Source: Anaerolineae bacterium (GTDB lineage Bacteria; Chloroflexota; Anaerolineae; Promineifilales; Promineifilaceae). Taken from it: a DNA stretch of 64,000 bases. The DNA is taken from NCBI GenBank assembly GCA_020848035.1, contig JADLAX010000026.1:186001-250000 (forward strand), written 5' to 3'. Shown piece by piece: positions 34,474 through 43,981 of the stretch (the first letter of the stretch is position 1; the number at the start of each line of letters is the position of its first letter). The notes under the pieces are model-generated. The model made no database searches and was not told where the DNA came from. It saw only the letters and a program-made list of their open reading frames with translations. Position numbers and translations under genes: made by a program.

Positions 34474-35991
34474 ATGCAGCAGCTTGTCGAATGTGTTCCC
34501 AATTTTAGCGAAGGCCGCAATACGGCCGTCTACACCGCCATTGCCGACGCGATCCGTTCCGTGCGCGGCGTGAACGTGCTGGACGTCAGCGCCGATCCTG
34601 ACCACAACCGCACCGTCATCACCTACGTGGGCGCACCTGCCGACGTGGAAGAAGCTGCCTTCCGCGCCATTGGCAAGGCGGCCGAGCTGATCGACCTGGA
34701 CAAACACCAGGGGGAACACCCACGCATCGGGGCCACCGACGTCTGCCCCTTCATTCCCATTCGCGGCGTCACCATAAACGACTGTGTGGCGATGGCCAAC
34801 CGCCTTGGCCAGCGTGTCGGCAGTGAGCTGGGCATCGCGGTTTACCTTTACGGCAGCGCCGCCACCAGCCCGGAGCGGGAAAAGCTGTCGGACATTCGCC
34901 AGGGGCAGTACGAGCTGTGGAAACAAGAGGTGGCAAGCAACCCGGCCCGAAAGCCAGATTACGGCCCGGCCAAAGCCCAACCCTGGGGCGCGACGGTGAT
35001 TGGGGTACGGCCGTTCCTCATCGCCTACAACCTTTACCTCAACACCGACAACGTAGACATCGCTGAAAAGATCTCGCGCACTATTCGCTTTTCCAACGGC
35101 GGGCTGCGCTACGTGCAGGCCAAGGGCTTCCTGGTGGAAGGGCAGGCCCAGGTGAGCATGAACCTGACTCACTTTGAAAAAACCCCCATCCACCTGGTTC
35201 AAGAAATGGTGCGGCGCGAAGCGGCGCGCTGCGGTGTCGCCATCACCCGGGCCGAACTGGTGGGCATGATTCCACAAAAAGCGCTCATGGAAAGCGCCAA
35301 ATATTATTTGCAGCTGGATGAGATGCTGGACGAGCAGGTGCTGGAATACCGCCTGCACGAAGCCCCAGAAGAAGTGGATGTGACGCCCTACGGCTTTTTA
35401 GACGGCGTTGCCTCTGACCAACCCACGCCCGGCGGTGGTTCCGTGGCTGCCCTGGCGGGCGCATTGGCCGCCAGCCTGGCCCAGATGGTGGCCGGGCTCA
35501 CCATCAACCGCAAAAAATACGCCGAGCTTCAGGAGCAGATGACGGCCGTTCTGGCCGAAGCAGCCACCCTGCGTGAACAGCTCACCGCAGCCATCAGCGA
35601 AGATGCCGCCGCGTTTGAAGCGGTTATGTCCGTTTTCCGCAGCAAGGAGCTGGCGGAAAATGAACGCGAGGCGCGGGTGCAGCAGGCCACCATTGGCGCG
35701 GCCGAGGTGCCGCTGCGCGTCGCCCGGCTCAGCCATCGGGCCGCCCAACTGGCGGCTGAACTGGCCACAGTGGGCAATATCAACGCCGTCACCGACGCCA
35801 CCGCCGGGGTGCTGCTGGCCCTGGCTGCGGTGGAAACGGCCGCACTCAACGTGCAGATCAACGCCACCACCGTGAAAGACAAGGCGCTGGTCAAACGCTG
35901 GCAGGCTGAGTTGGCCACGCTCATTGACGAAACGGCCGCATTAGCCCAAAGCGTCAAAGCCGTTGCCGCCGAGCGGGGAGGCTTTGTATGA
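34474..35991 (+). CDS. ftcD: Bifunctional formimidoyltransferase-cyclodeaminase
   Basis: A 505-residue fusion for the end of histidine breakdown: the N-terminal 300 residues are glutamate formimidoyltransferase (VECVPNFSEGRN, ADPDHNRTVITYVGAPADVEEA, KHQGEHPRIGATDVCPFIPIRG, YGSAATSPERE), and the last 180 residues are formimidotetrahydrofolate cyclodeaminase (QPTPGGGSVAALAGALAASLAQMVAGLT, VGNINAVTDATAGVLLALAAVETAALNVQIN). Together they transfer the formimino group to tetrahydrofolate and release ammonia and methenyl-THF. GAAGGAG precedes the ATG. Histidase or other hut genes are not adjacent. Confidence 0.95.
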   Translation: MQQLVECVPNFSEGRNTAVYTAIADAIRSVRGVNVLDVSADPDHNRTVITYVGAPADVEEAAFRAIGKAAELIDLDKHQGEHPRIGATDVCPFIPIRGVTINDCVAMANRLGQRVGSELGIAVYLYGSAATSPEREKLSDIRQGQYELWKQEVASNPARKPDYGPAKAQPWGATVIGVRPFLIAYNLYLNTDNVDIAEKISRTIRFSNGGLRYVQAKGFLVEGQAQVSMNLTHFEKTPIHLVQEMVRREAARCGVAITRAELVGMIPQKALMESAKYYLQLDEMLDEQVLEYRLHEAPEEVDVTPYGFLDGVASDQPTPGGGSVAALAGALAASLAQMVAGLTINRKKYAELQEQMTAVLAEAATLREQLTAAISEDAAAFEAVMSVFRSKELAENEREARVQQATIGAAEVPLRVARLSHRAAQLAAELATVGNINAVTDATAGVLLALAAVETAALNVQINATTVKDKALVKRWQAELATLIDETAALAQSVKAVAAERGGFV

Positions 35992-36009
35992 GCGGGTGCC
36001 GGGCAGGAA

Positions 36010-36107
36010 ATATCAGGGACACTGATAAACACAGATACTTCGACTGCGCTCAGCACAAGCTTTCACAGATTTTTTTATCTGTGTTTATCTGTGATCATCT
36101 GTGTCCT
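36010..36107. repeat. Spacer repeat of the TATCTGTGTTTATCTGTG type
   Basis: GGACACTGATAAACACAGAT (36013-36032) faces TATCTGTGTTTATCTGTG and ATCATCTGTGTCC (about 36077-36106) as an inverted repeat. Similar words occur at 52496-52640, 55903-55955 and near 17260. Confidence 0.65.
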
Positions 36108-36119
36108 GTTTTCAAAAGC

Positions 36120-37232
36120 GTGAGAGGGCTGGGAACGGCCGTTGTCGTAATGCTGCTGCTCGGTGGCTGCCAGGCCGCGCCGGTGGAAACGGTCAACACG
36201 CAGCTGGCGGTAGTGTCTGAGGTGGTGCCCACGCCCACTCGCCAACCGGTCCTGGCCCAGCCAGTGATCGAATACAGCGAGCCGCCGCCCGCGGCCGAAA
36301 TGCCGTCGTTTTCGCTCGCCCGGCCAGAGGATGAAGCGGCTGGGGCTGAAGGGGCGGTGGTGGCAGAAACGGCCGTACCTGACCCCAGCCCCACCCCCGA
36401 TCTGCCCACGGCTACGCCCACGCCGCCCAATTTACGTTACACCCTGCCCGAAGAACATTACTGGTTTTGGCGGCCCATCCATGAAGGGCAGACCAACTGG
36501 ACCGACAAGGTGTACCCCTATGGCAGCACGCGTGGCGGCACCCTGCGCCCGCATCATGGGGTAGAGTTTTATGTTCCGGCGGGAACGGCCGTGTTAGCCG
36601 TCGCCGATGGCACGGTGGTGTATGCGGGCAGCGACAGCGAGCAGCAGTTTGGCCCGCAGACCAACTTCTATGGCAACCTGGTGGTGATCCAGCACGATAC
36701 GCTGTGGCAAGGCCAGCCGGTTTTCACGCTGTACGGCCACCTGTCTGAACCGCAGGTGGTGGAAGGGCAGCACGTGCTCATGCAGCAGCAAATTGCTCTT
36801 TCTGGCGCTACCGGCCTGGCCGATGGTGCTCATCTCCATTTTGAAGTGCGGCTGGGTGAAAACAGCTACAGCAGCACGCGTAATCCCCGGCTGTGGCTCT
36901 ATCCCTTCCCCGATCGCGGCACCGTGGTGGGCCGGGTGACCACCTCTACCGGGGAAGTGTGGCAAGAAATGGTTGTCTCCCTTTCCTCGTCTGATGGGGC
37001 CAACATCGGCCACACGACCACGACGTATGCGGCCGGCGAACTCAACAGCGATCCGCTGTGGAACGAGACGTTTGCCTTTGATGATGTGGGGGCTGGGACC
37101 TACAAAGTCATCGTGCAAATTGGCGAGAAGCGGGTGACGCAGGAGATTGTGGTTCAGCCCTACCGCACCACCTTTGTGGAACTTGTCATCGACGCCCCGC
37201 CCCCCACGCCCACCCCCGAACCCACGCCCTAA
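36120..37232 (+). CDS. M23 (LytM-like) peptidase-fold lipoprotein
   Basis: A 370-residue lipoprotein with a GTG start (36120), signal VVVMLLLGGCQ with the lipidated Cys about 21 residues in, a Pro/Thr-rich linker (PTPTRQPVL, PSPTPDLPTATPTPP) and an M23-type domain: RPHHGVEFYVPAGTAVLAVADGTVVYAG, NLVVIQHDTLW, YGHLSEPQVVEGQHV, HLHFEVRLG. The usual first metal motif H-x3-D is H-x3-E here (HHGVEFY: E for D), so zinc binding may be altered. A C-terminal beta sandwich and Pro tail follow. Longer start at 35988 would read through a spacer repeat, so it is rejected. It likely acts on peptidoglycan or is a structural scaffold. Confidence 0.8.
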   Translation: MRGLGTAVVVMLLLGGCQAAPVETVNTQLAVVSEVVPTPTRQPVLAQPVIEYSEPPPAAEMPSFSLARPEDEAAGAEGAVVAETAVPDPSPTPDLPTATPTPPNLRYTLPEEHYWFWRPIHEGQTNWTDKVYPYGSTRGGTLRPHHGVEFYVPAGTAVLAVADGTVVYAGSDSEQQFGPQTNFYGNLVVIQHDTLWQGQPVFTLYGHLSEPQVVEGQHVLMQQQIALSGATGLADGAHLHFEVRLGENSYSSTRNPRLWLYPFPDRGTVVGRVTTSTGEVWQEMVVSLSSSDGANIGHTTTTYAAGELNSDPLWNETFAFDDVGAGTYKVIVQIGEKRVTQEIVVQPYRTTFVELVIDAPPPTPTPEPTP

Positions 37233-37271
37233 CATTTCCGGCGCGGAAAGAATCCGCGGCTACATCATGAA

Positions 37272-37338
37272 GAGGAGTGAGCATCCTCGGATGCGAACGG
37301 AGTTGATTGACCCGGACGCATCTGAGGATGCTTTCTCC
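37272..37338. repeat. Intergenic hairpin, family D copy 2
   Basis: GAGGAGTGAGCATCCTCGGA and GACGCATCTGAGGATGCTTT pair in part; close to the hairpin at 3368-3429. Between the convergent M23 and C11 genes, so it may serve as a shared terminator. Confidence 0.75.
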
Positions 37339-37361
37339 GCCAACAATGACAGGGGTAGGGC

Positions 37362-40295
37362 CTAGCGAAGAGCGAGATCGGCGATCATGGTGAGGAAGAC
37401 GGTGCCTTCGAGCTGGTTGTATTGGTCGGACGGCGCTTCGGCCCAGGCGACGATGTCCTGGCCTTCTTCCACCCGGGCCATGAGGAAACCCCAGATGGTG
37501 CCCGCTTCCAGGTCGTCGTAGCTGAAATCCACTCGCAGCCAGACCGATCCGCCCAGCGGAAATTCATACGGATCACCCACCGCGAAGTTCTCCACGCCTG
37601 CGCCCGCGTCCTGGACCAGGGTGTTGACCACACCAGCGGTGTTGAGCGCCGTCAGCTGGGTGCGCAGGGCGACGAACGTGGTGGCTCCCGCGCCAAACCA
37701 TTGCCAGCTGCCCACCTGCTGGTAGGCAAAGGTGGCCGGTTGGGCCACGGTAAAGCCGTCCAGCGTGGCCGTCGGCCAGCGACCCGGCTGGAGGCCAAAC
37801 CCCACATCCCGGTAGCTCCAGCTGTCGGCGAGGGTTTGCACGACGGCCTGGGTGGTGGCCTCGTCGCTGGACAGGCCATCCACATCGACGACAAAGCCGG
37901 TGCCGTTATGGACAAAGGTGAGGAAGATGCCGGTGTGCTCCCCTTCGTTGGGCTTGTTGTAGCCGTAGGCGGTGCGCAGGCCGGGCTGCCCGGCAATCAA
38001 CACTTCGTTTTCAAACAGGATATCGACCGCGCCAAACTGCTGGAGGGTTTGCGTTTTGAGGGTTTGGGGCGTCACGGCCGTTTCCACATTGGGGTAAATG
38101 GTCACCTGAAACTGGGTGCGGCCCTGCTGCTGGCTGGTGTAGAGCAGGGTGTCCTGGTAGCGCGGGGCAAACCACGCCTCGGGGTACAAAAATTGGAAGC
38201 CGAGGTACGGGTCCAGGTACGCCTGATAGCCGGGGGTGAGGACGCTGTTGTCGACGTTGACCTCGATGAAGGAAACGGCCGTTTCCCCCCCCACATTCTC
38301 CGCCTGAAAACCAAAAAAGTGACGGCCGTCGGGCAAGGCGCGCCATTCAAAATAAAGATCGCGGTTGTCGTCAAAATAGAGGCTGGTGCCCGGTTCGCGC
38401 ACGATTTCATCGTCGGCGTAGTAGAGGGTGTAAAGCTGGAACTCATCGCCGGGCTGGGGCAGCAGTTCAGCGGGCGCGCTGGTGTCGTCCGACTGCACCG
38501 TCCAGACGCGCGTCAGCGTGGCGGTGCGGTGGTCGAAGACCAGGTTGGCGTCGAGGTAAACATCGCTGTCGGCGCGGCGGTAGCGGCCCTGGACGGTGAA
38601 CAGGGTGCTGCCCGGCTCGGTGGGCCACATCACCACAAAGTCGCCGTTGTCGAAGCTGTCGTACAGGTAGGTCACTTCCGTGTCCCAGACAAAAAAGTCG
38701 TCGTGCACGCCATCGCGCCACTCGACAATTTCGCTGCCGTCGGGCAGGACGGTGGGTTCGGGGTTGAGATGGTCGTACTCCAGCAGCAGCTGACGGCCGT
38801 CTTCCAAATAGCGTCCGGCAATGAGGGCCACGTTCTCCACGTCCCGGCCAATCACCTGGAAGTTGATGAAGGCGGGGTTTTGCAACCCGGCGACGGGGGC
38901 CTGGGCCGCGCTCAGATTGACGGCGGGCGGGGGCAGTTCGGCCTGGCCAACGGCGTGGTAGGTTTGCAAGAAGGTATCCCAGGCGGCGAGTTGGGTGGTG
39001 CTGCTGTAGTCGGGGTTGTAGAAACGGCCGTTCCGCGGAAAGTAAATCGCCACCCCCTGGCTCGTTTTCAGCCCCGCGCCGGTGCCGTTGGCGATAACGG
39101 CGTTGTTGACGGCGCTCATGACGGCATTGGCGGCGGTGACGACGGCGGCATCCGGGCTGCGCTGGGCCAGAATCGAGGCGAAGTGGTGCAGGTCAATCGA
39201 GGCGTATTCCTCGAAGCTGTCCGGGTAGACGCGGGCGAAGGTGGCGGCGCCGCTGCGGGCGTCGCCCACGGCGCTGGCGACGAAAGCGGGTTCGACGCTG
39301 AGGGCGCTGGCCAGCTGCTCAACGGCCAGGGTGAGCCCTTCCAGCTGGCTCAAATCGACGGCGGACATGGTGACAAAATCGTCGGGCTGCACGGCCGTAT
39401 AAAAGTTGACAAATTCGTTAACCATGCTGCTGGCCAGGGAACGGCCGTCTACGGCCGGATTGGCGTACAGGGTGCGCAGCAGCGCTTCGTAATCCCAGCC
39501 CTGGCCGGGGGTGAGCTCTTCAGAACCGACGGCGTAGTGGGAAAACGGCCGTACCGCCTGGAACACGTCCAGCTGCCCCATCAGGCAGGCGTCGAAGCCG
39601 ATGATATCCAGCGCGGGCAGACCCGCCTCGGCCAGACCTTGTGCCAGTGCGCCCTGCAAATCCGGCAGGCTGATGTGATCGCCGTTATCAAATGTCGGCG
39701 CGTCGCCGTCGTAGGCGATGCCGCTCCAGCCTGCACCGTGGTCCCACAGAATGAGGGCGTAGCGGTTGGCGGGGAAGCTCTGGATGCCCCAGCTGATGAA
39801 ATCGGCCAGCACGTTGGGATCGCCCATGTTTTGCTCGCCCAGGCTTTGCAGCGGCTCGGAGTTGAGCAGCGTGCGGTCGCCATCGCCCAGGATGCGGTAG
39901 CGGCGCGTGTCGGTCCAGTCGCCGTCCAGATTGCTTTCGCCCAGCGCCCGGTCAATCTGCACGATGACGTTGACCTGTTCGCTGCTGCCGGCCGCTTCCA
40001 TCTCGTTCAGGTCCAGCAGCCCGGGCAGCTCCAGGTTGTTGTCCGCGTCCATGTAGACGAGGATCGTCCAGTCGTCCAGGGCAGCGTCGTAGGTGGCAGT
40101 GGGCAGCGGGGCGCTGGTAGGCGGCGGCGTAACGCTGGGCAGCGCAGGGGTCGGTGGGTTAGTGATGGATGGTGAGGTGGGGAGGAAGGAAACGGCCGTG
40201 GGCAAAGGCGTCGCCTGCCCAAACCCATCACAACTAAGCGCGAACATGGCCATCAGCGCCACCACAGTTAGCAGACGAATTCGTTTGGGCCACAT
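37362..40295 (-). CDS. Clostripain-like (C11) peptidase lipoprotein
   Basis: A 977-residue lipoprotein: signal RIRLLTVVALMAMFALSC with the lipidated Cys, a Thr/Pro linker (PTPALPSVTPPPTSAPLP), then a peptidase C11 domain (WTILVYMDADNNLE, ALILWDHGAGWSG with the catalytic His, and DIIGFDACLMGQLDVFQAV with the catalytic Cys) to about residue 450. The second half holds beta-sandwich regions and a C-terminal alpha/beta domain (GYQAYLDPYLGFQFLYPEAWF) resembling a PsbP/Mog1-like fold, with a shorter related piece at the end. The ATG 40295 has a -10-like GATAAT 6 nt before it; a GTG at 40319 with AGGGA is an alternative. Exported cysteine protease. Confidence 0.88.
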   Translation of the reverse strand: MWPKRIRLLTVVALMAMFALSCDGFGQATPLPTAVSFLPTSPSITNPPTPALPSVTPPPTSAPLPTATYDAALDDWTILVYMDADNNLELPGLLDLNEMEAAGSSEQVNVIVQIDRALGESNLDGDWTDTRRYRILGDGDRTLLNSEPLQSLGEQNMGDPNVLADFISWGIQSFPANRYALILWDHGAGWSGIAYDGDAPTFDNGDHISLPDLQGALAQGLAEAGLPALDIIGFDACLMGQLDVFQAVRPFSHYAVGSEELTPGQGWDYEALLRTLYANPAVDGRSLASSMVNEFVNFYTAVQPDDFVTMSAVDLSQLEGLTLAVEQLASALSVEPAFVASAVGDARSGAATFARVYPDSFEEYASIDLHHFASILAQRSPDAAVVTAANAVMSAVNNAVIANGTGAGLKTSQGVAIYFPRNGRFYNPDYSSTTQLAAWDTFLQTYHAVGQAELPPPAVNLSAAQAPVAGLQNPAFINFQVIGRDVENVALIAGRYLEDGRQLLLEYDHLNPEPTVLPDGSEIVEWRDGVHDDFFVWDTEVTYLYDSFDNGDFVVMWPTEPGSTLFTVQGRYRRADSDVYLDANLVFDHRTATLTRVWTVQSDDTSAPAELLPQPGDEFQLYTLYYADDEIVREPGTSLYFDDNRDLYFEWRALPDGRHFFGFQAENVGGETAVSFIEVNVDNSVLTPGYQAYLDPYLGFQFLYPEAWFAPRYQDTLLYTSQQQGRTQFQVTIYPNVETAVTPQTLKTQTLQQFGAVDILFENEVLIAGQPGLRTAYGYNKPNEGEHTGIFLTFVHNGTGFVVDVDGLSSDEATTQAVVQTLADSWSYRDVGFGLQPGRWPTATLDGFTVAQPATFAYQQVGSWQWFGAGATTFVALRTQLTALNTAGVVNTLVQDAGAGVENFAVGDPYEFPLGGSVWLRVDFSYDDLEAGTIWGFLMARVEEGQDIVAWAEAPSDQYNQLEGTVFLTMIADLALR

Positions 40296-40319
40296 GCTGT
40301 AATTATCTACAGATCGCAC

Positions 40320-40648
40320 AGTTTTTTCCCTTTTCTTTAACTACATCAACTAATTCTCTTGAGAATCAAACTGGATTTGTTTATACTGCCTGCATTCAAA
40401 ATCAATGTCGTTCGCAATTCATGCAGATTAGGAGAAATAAGTTGCCAATTATCCCTCCTATTACATGCAATTGCACGATTTACATGCAATTGCACGATAT
40501 TTCGAGTGATAGTATTTGGCATAATTAAAGAGATAGCATGCCACCATTGTTTGTTTGATTCGTTAGCCAAATACGTTGTTGTAACTCGAATTTATTTTTG
40601 GTAGTTTCAGTCATGTTGAAACAGTAGTGAGCATTTCAGGAGGGAAAA
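40320..40648. other. AT-rich spacer with an 18-bp tandem duplication
   Basis: No gene. An exact 18-bp tandem repeat (TTACATGCAATTGCACGA at 40461-40478 and 40479-40496) may be a repressor or partition-like binding site. The composition already matches the ATPase island that follows. Confidence 0.65.
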
Positions 40649-43600
40649 ATGATAAGTAACATTGTTAGGATCACATCCTCTATATTGTCCCCCTTTGTCA
40701 TAATAATAAAGCCTACCAGTACATTTGAGAGACTATATAGGAATAAACCCGTTGTGTTTTCTATCATATGGAGTTTATTAGCAACACTAGTGGGCATTAG
40801 CCTCTTTTTCTTATTCTCACCCGCTGGAAAATCTTTAGATCTATCTTTTTCTAGTTTCCGCTCTTATTTTGCTTGGCCACCACTTGGCCTAAGTATAATA
40901 ATAATTTACACAATTATTAGTGCCTGTCTATATCTTAGCCTTTCTCCCCTCGCAATCGAGGATGTAACTAATATATTGGCTTCGTACACAGGGTTGTTTG
41001 CGCTTTTATCTCTTTCTGTCATAGGTCAGCTTGAGCAGAAAGAAATATTAAAAGAAGTAATTACTCCTTCCGACCCAATCATTCTTGTAAGTATACATTT
41101 TCTCTTGATGGCGTTTCTTGTCCCCTTTGCTGTAAGTACCAGTTTATACACCGCAGCTAGTGATGTGGGGGCTTCTAAATTAAAGGAAAATCATATTCTT
41201 GGGATTTTAAGCCCAATATTACTTGTTTATGGCATTTTTTCTCTGGTTCACAAAATAGGTTTATTAGGATTTTCCTATTTGGAAAATTCTAATAATGTGT
41301 TTCTTCAACTTGGATTCACAGTTTTCACATTCTTATCCTTTAGTTACTATGTAATAATATTATTGCAAACAACAACAGAGCATGCTAAACAGAACAAGTT
41401 GCTTGGGATAAGAAATCTTTTAGTATTTAACTTCCTTAATCTACTTCTTCATCTTCTTGCTATTTCTATATTGTGGCTAATATCAAGCACAGTCTATGAA
41501 GGTTTATCCGCAAATGGTACATGGATTGCAAAAGCAGCAGGATTGCTAATATCTGGTATTGCGTTTCTTGTCATAGGATTCGTACTATTCGTAATTTTCG
41601 GTATGGGCATCTATGACTCTAATGGGTTAATAATGCGCTACTATTGGACAATACATATTGAAATCATATTACAAGATTCCTTTCAACTCAAAACCCCACA
41701 AGAATTTAAGTCCTTCTTCAAGACAACTCTAGTTCAAGTCAAGAAGAGTCAGAGTACGAAGGCGCACAAAAAATTGATGGGACATCTCTCTAACTATTTT
41801 TGTGATTTTTATTCTAGCAAACCACGCACAGCTATTGATATTCTTGCGCAATTGCCGGCTTATACAGGTGCTGGAGACGATGATTTATGGGTCCCGATCC
41901 TAAATCGGATTTTAGACGACCCCAAAAACGATCATGCAGAAATCGTAAACCAATTGATTGGCAAGTTTTTTAAAGCTGGTTTATTAGAACGTGTAGCACA
42001 GCATCTTAAAGGACAACCTCTATTTCACAATTATTATCAATTGACTACTGTAGGCGAAACTGAATTTGAGAAGACCTTGATTGATTCCTTGGTTGTTTAT
42101 AAGAAATTTCCCAAGGTACGAAACCTACATCAAATATATGAAATGCTAGCTCATTTCAATTCTCTATCTACATTCAAAGATATAGTTAACTTACCTACTA
42201 ACAAGTTAGCAGAAATCAATTTTCGTGAGAATACCACTACATCCCAATTGGAAAGATTTATAAATGCATTCCCTATCATCGTAAGTAATGCTCGTAAAAG
42301 TGAACAAGTAGCACTTGAACATAAGCTGCCTTATTTTGCGAATTCATTAGAATTACTAAATAACGCAGCAAGCAGTACAACTCAATTATCGCAACCACAT
42401 CAGCGCGTTGTCACCTTCGTATTAAGGAAATGGCAATCAATAATCACTACTGAGTTGATGAGTTTGAAGGGGCGGGCAGAACTAAATATAGAACTTAAAC
42501 TACAGAAATTCTATGTTCTTGAAAAATTAATCGTTCCAATAGAGATTCAAAATATAGGGAATAGTGTTGCAGAGGATATCAAGATTGAACTTGTTTCAAA
42601 TGGAAAACAATTCAAGGTTCTTGACTTTGATTTTAATGAGCTAGATATTCTTGCCCCACATGAAAAAATTATTGTGAATTTTAGCATTGCACCACAAACT
42701 TCAGGAAAAATCCGAATTGCAATAGAAACTACCTTCACCGATTTTGATGCCGCCGGAAAAATCCATAAATTTGCCGATATTATAGAAGTGGTTAATAGAA
42801 ACATTTCTGCAATTGAACATGAAAGTGATTATACCGTCTTTTTAAATAACCCCTATATTCCTGGGCGACCAATTCGAACGCCTCAAATGTTTTTTGGCCG
42901 TCAAAATGTATTAGCCACAATTGAACAAAGTTTAATGGGACGCCATCAGGACAATGTAATCGTACTACAGGGTGAACGACGAAGTGGCAAGACATCAATT
43001 CTCTATTACCTTCTCGCTAAATTTAAGGATGATTATGTGCCAGTCCTAATTGATGCCCAAGGAATACTTTCAAGAGGAACCGAATATTTTATCTGGCAGT
43101 TTGCATCTATTATTCAGGAACAATTACATGGAAACGGCATACTTATACCACCACCCAATCTTGAAACAGCAAAGAAAGAGGCTGAGGTTTGGTTAAAACA
43201 CCAATTTTTAAGCACTGTGCGTAATGTACTAAATGGCCGTAAACTATTGATATTATTTGATGAGTTCGATAGTTTAGAAGATCGCATTCGGGAAGGTAAT
43301 CTCGACAAGGAAATATTTCCATTATTTCGAAACCTGATGCAACATGAAGATTGGTTAGCTTTTATCTTTTCTGGAACTCATCGGCTTGAAGAAATGGTAA
43401 CGGAGTATTGGTCAATTTTATTTAATATTGCTATATATATTCGATTAGACTTTCTCACAGAGCAAGATGCACGCAGTTTAATAACTACACCTGTATCAGG
43501 ATTGTTGGAATATGATGAATTTGCGATTGAACGGATTTTAGCTGTTTCTTCTCAACATCCTTACTTTGTACAACTTATATGCTTTCTGCTCTATAATTTA

Positions 43601-43981
43601 CATGCAAGAGAAGGAAATAACTATATTACTTCTCAGGATGTTGACCGAATTATTGATGAAGTAATAGATACACAAGCTCATACCCATTTTATCTGGAAAG
43701 ATACTTCACATAATGAGCACTTTGTCCTTGCAGCTTTAGCTCAAGAAGCAAAGCAAGAAAATAATGTTGTTACACCTATTATGATTCGGAACGTTCTTGT
43801 CAATCACAAAATAGATGTAGGTAAAATTGACGTTAACGATACCTTAACCACTCTCACGAGAAAAGGCATTCTAAAGTCAGATAGTACAGTTACTCAATTT
43901 AGCTTTCGGGTAGAGTTAGTGCGCCGTTGGTTAAGGCGATATAAAAGCCTAGGTTCTATTATTGACGAAGAAGGTAGATAA
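40649..43981 (+). CDS. Large membrane protein fused to a P-loop ATPase
   Basis: A 1110-residue AT-rich gene product. Residues 1-345 hold about eight hydrophobic spans (VVFSIIWSLLATLVGISLFFLF, LSIIIIYTIISACLYLSL, IILVSIHFLLMAFLVPFAV and others). Residues 350-600 are a helical cytoplasmic region. Residues about 600-720 form a CARDB-like beta sandwich (VPIEIQNIGNSVAEDIKIEL, IVNFSIAPQTSGKIRIAIETTF). The C-terminal third is a STAND/AAA-type ATPase: NPYIPGRPIRTPQMFFGR, Walker A GERRSGKTS near 775, Walker B LLILFDEFDS near 866, IFSGTHRLEEM sensor, and a winged helix end. GGAGGG precedes the ATG. Coupled (TAATG) to a second ATPase. No ACGGCCGT palindrome: probably acquired. Function unknown, defence or signalling suspected. 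Confidence 0.8.
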   Translation: MISNIVRITSSILSPFVIIIKPTSTFERLYRNKPVVFSIIWSLLATLVGISLFFLFSPAGKSLDLSFSSFRSYFAWPPLGLSIIIIYTIISACLYLSLSPLAIEDVTNILASYTGLFALLSLSVIGQLEQKEILKEVITPSDPIILVSIHFLLMAFLVPFAVSTSLYTAASDVGASKLKENHILGILSPILLVYGIFSLVHKIGLLGFSYLENSNNVFLQLGFTVFTFLSFSYYVIILLQTTTEHAKQNKLLGIRNLLVFNFLNLLLHLLAISILWLISSTVYEGLSANGTWIAKAAGLLISGIAFLVIGFVLFVIFGMGIYDSNGLIMRYYWTIHIEIILQDSFQLKTPQEFKSFFKTTLVQVKKSQSTKAHKKLMGHLSNYFCDFYSSKPRTAIDILAQLPAYTGAGDDDLWVPILNRILDDPKNDHAEIVNQLIGKFFKAGLLERVAQHLKGQPLFHNYYQLTTVGETEFEKTLIDSLVVYKKFPKVRNLHQIYEMLAHFNSLSTFKDIVNLPTNKLAEINFRENTTTSQLERFINAFPIIVSNARKSEQVALEHKLPYFANSLELLNNAASSTTQLSQPHQRVVTFVLRKWQSIITTELMSLKGRAELNIELKLQKFYVLEKLIVPIEIQNIGNSVAEDIKIELVSNGKQFKVLDFDFNELDILAPHEKIIVNFSIAPQTSGKIRIAIETTFTDFDAAGKIHKFADIIEVVNRNISAIEHESDYTVFLNNPYIPGRPIRTPQMFFGRQNVLATIEQSLMGRHQDNVIVLQGERRSGKTSILYYLLAKFKDDYVPVLIDAQGILSRGTEYFIWQFASIIQEQLHGNGILIPPPNLETAKKEAEVWLKHQFLSTVRNVLNGRKLLILFDEFDSLEDRIREGNLDKEIFPLFRNLMQHEDWLAFIFSGTHRLEEMVTEYWSILFNIAIYIRLDFLTEQDARSLITTPVSGLLEYDEFAIERILAVSSQHPYFVQLICFLLYNLHAREGNNYITSQDVDRIIDEVIDTQAHTHFIWKDTSHNEHFVLAALAQEAKQENNVVTPIMIRNVLVNHKIDVGKIDVNDTLTTLTRKGILKSDSTVTQFSFRVELVRRWLRRYKSLGSIIDEEGR

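Noticed and set aside
35988..36119. N-terminal extension of the M23 lipoprotein
   Set aside because: The extension is encoded by a spacer inverted repeat and would bury the lipoprotein signal; GTG at 36120 gives a normal signal sequence.
37422..40175. 917-codon open frame opposite the C11 peptidase
   Set aside because: It is the antisense shadow of a well-supported lipoprotein gene in GC-rich DNA; it has Gly/Val-rich low-complexity sequence and no recognisable domain.
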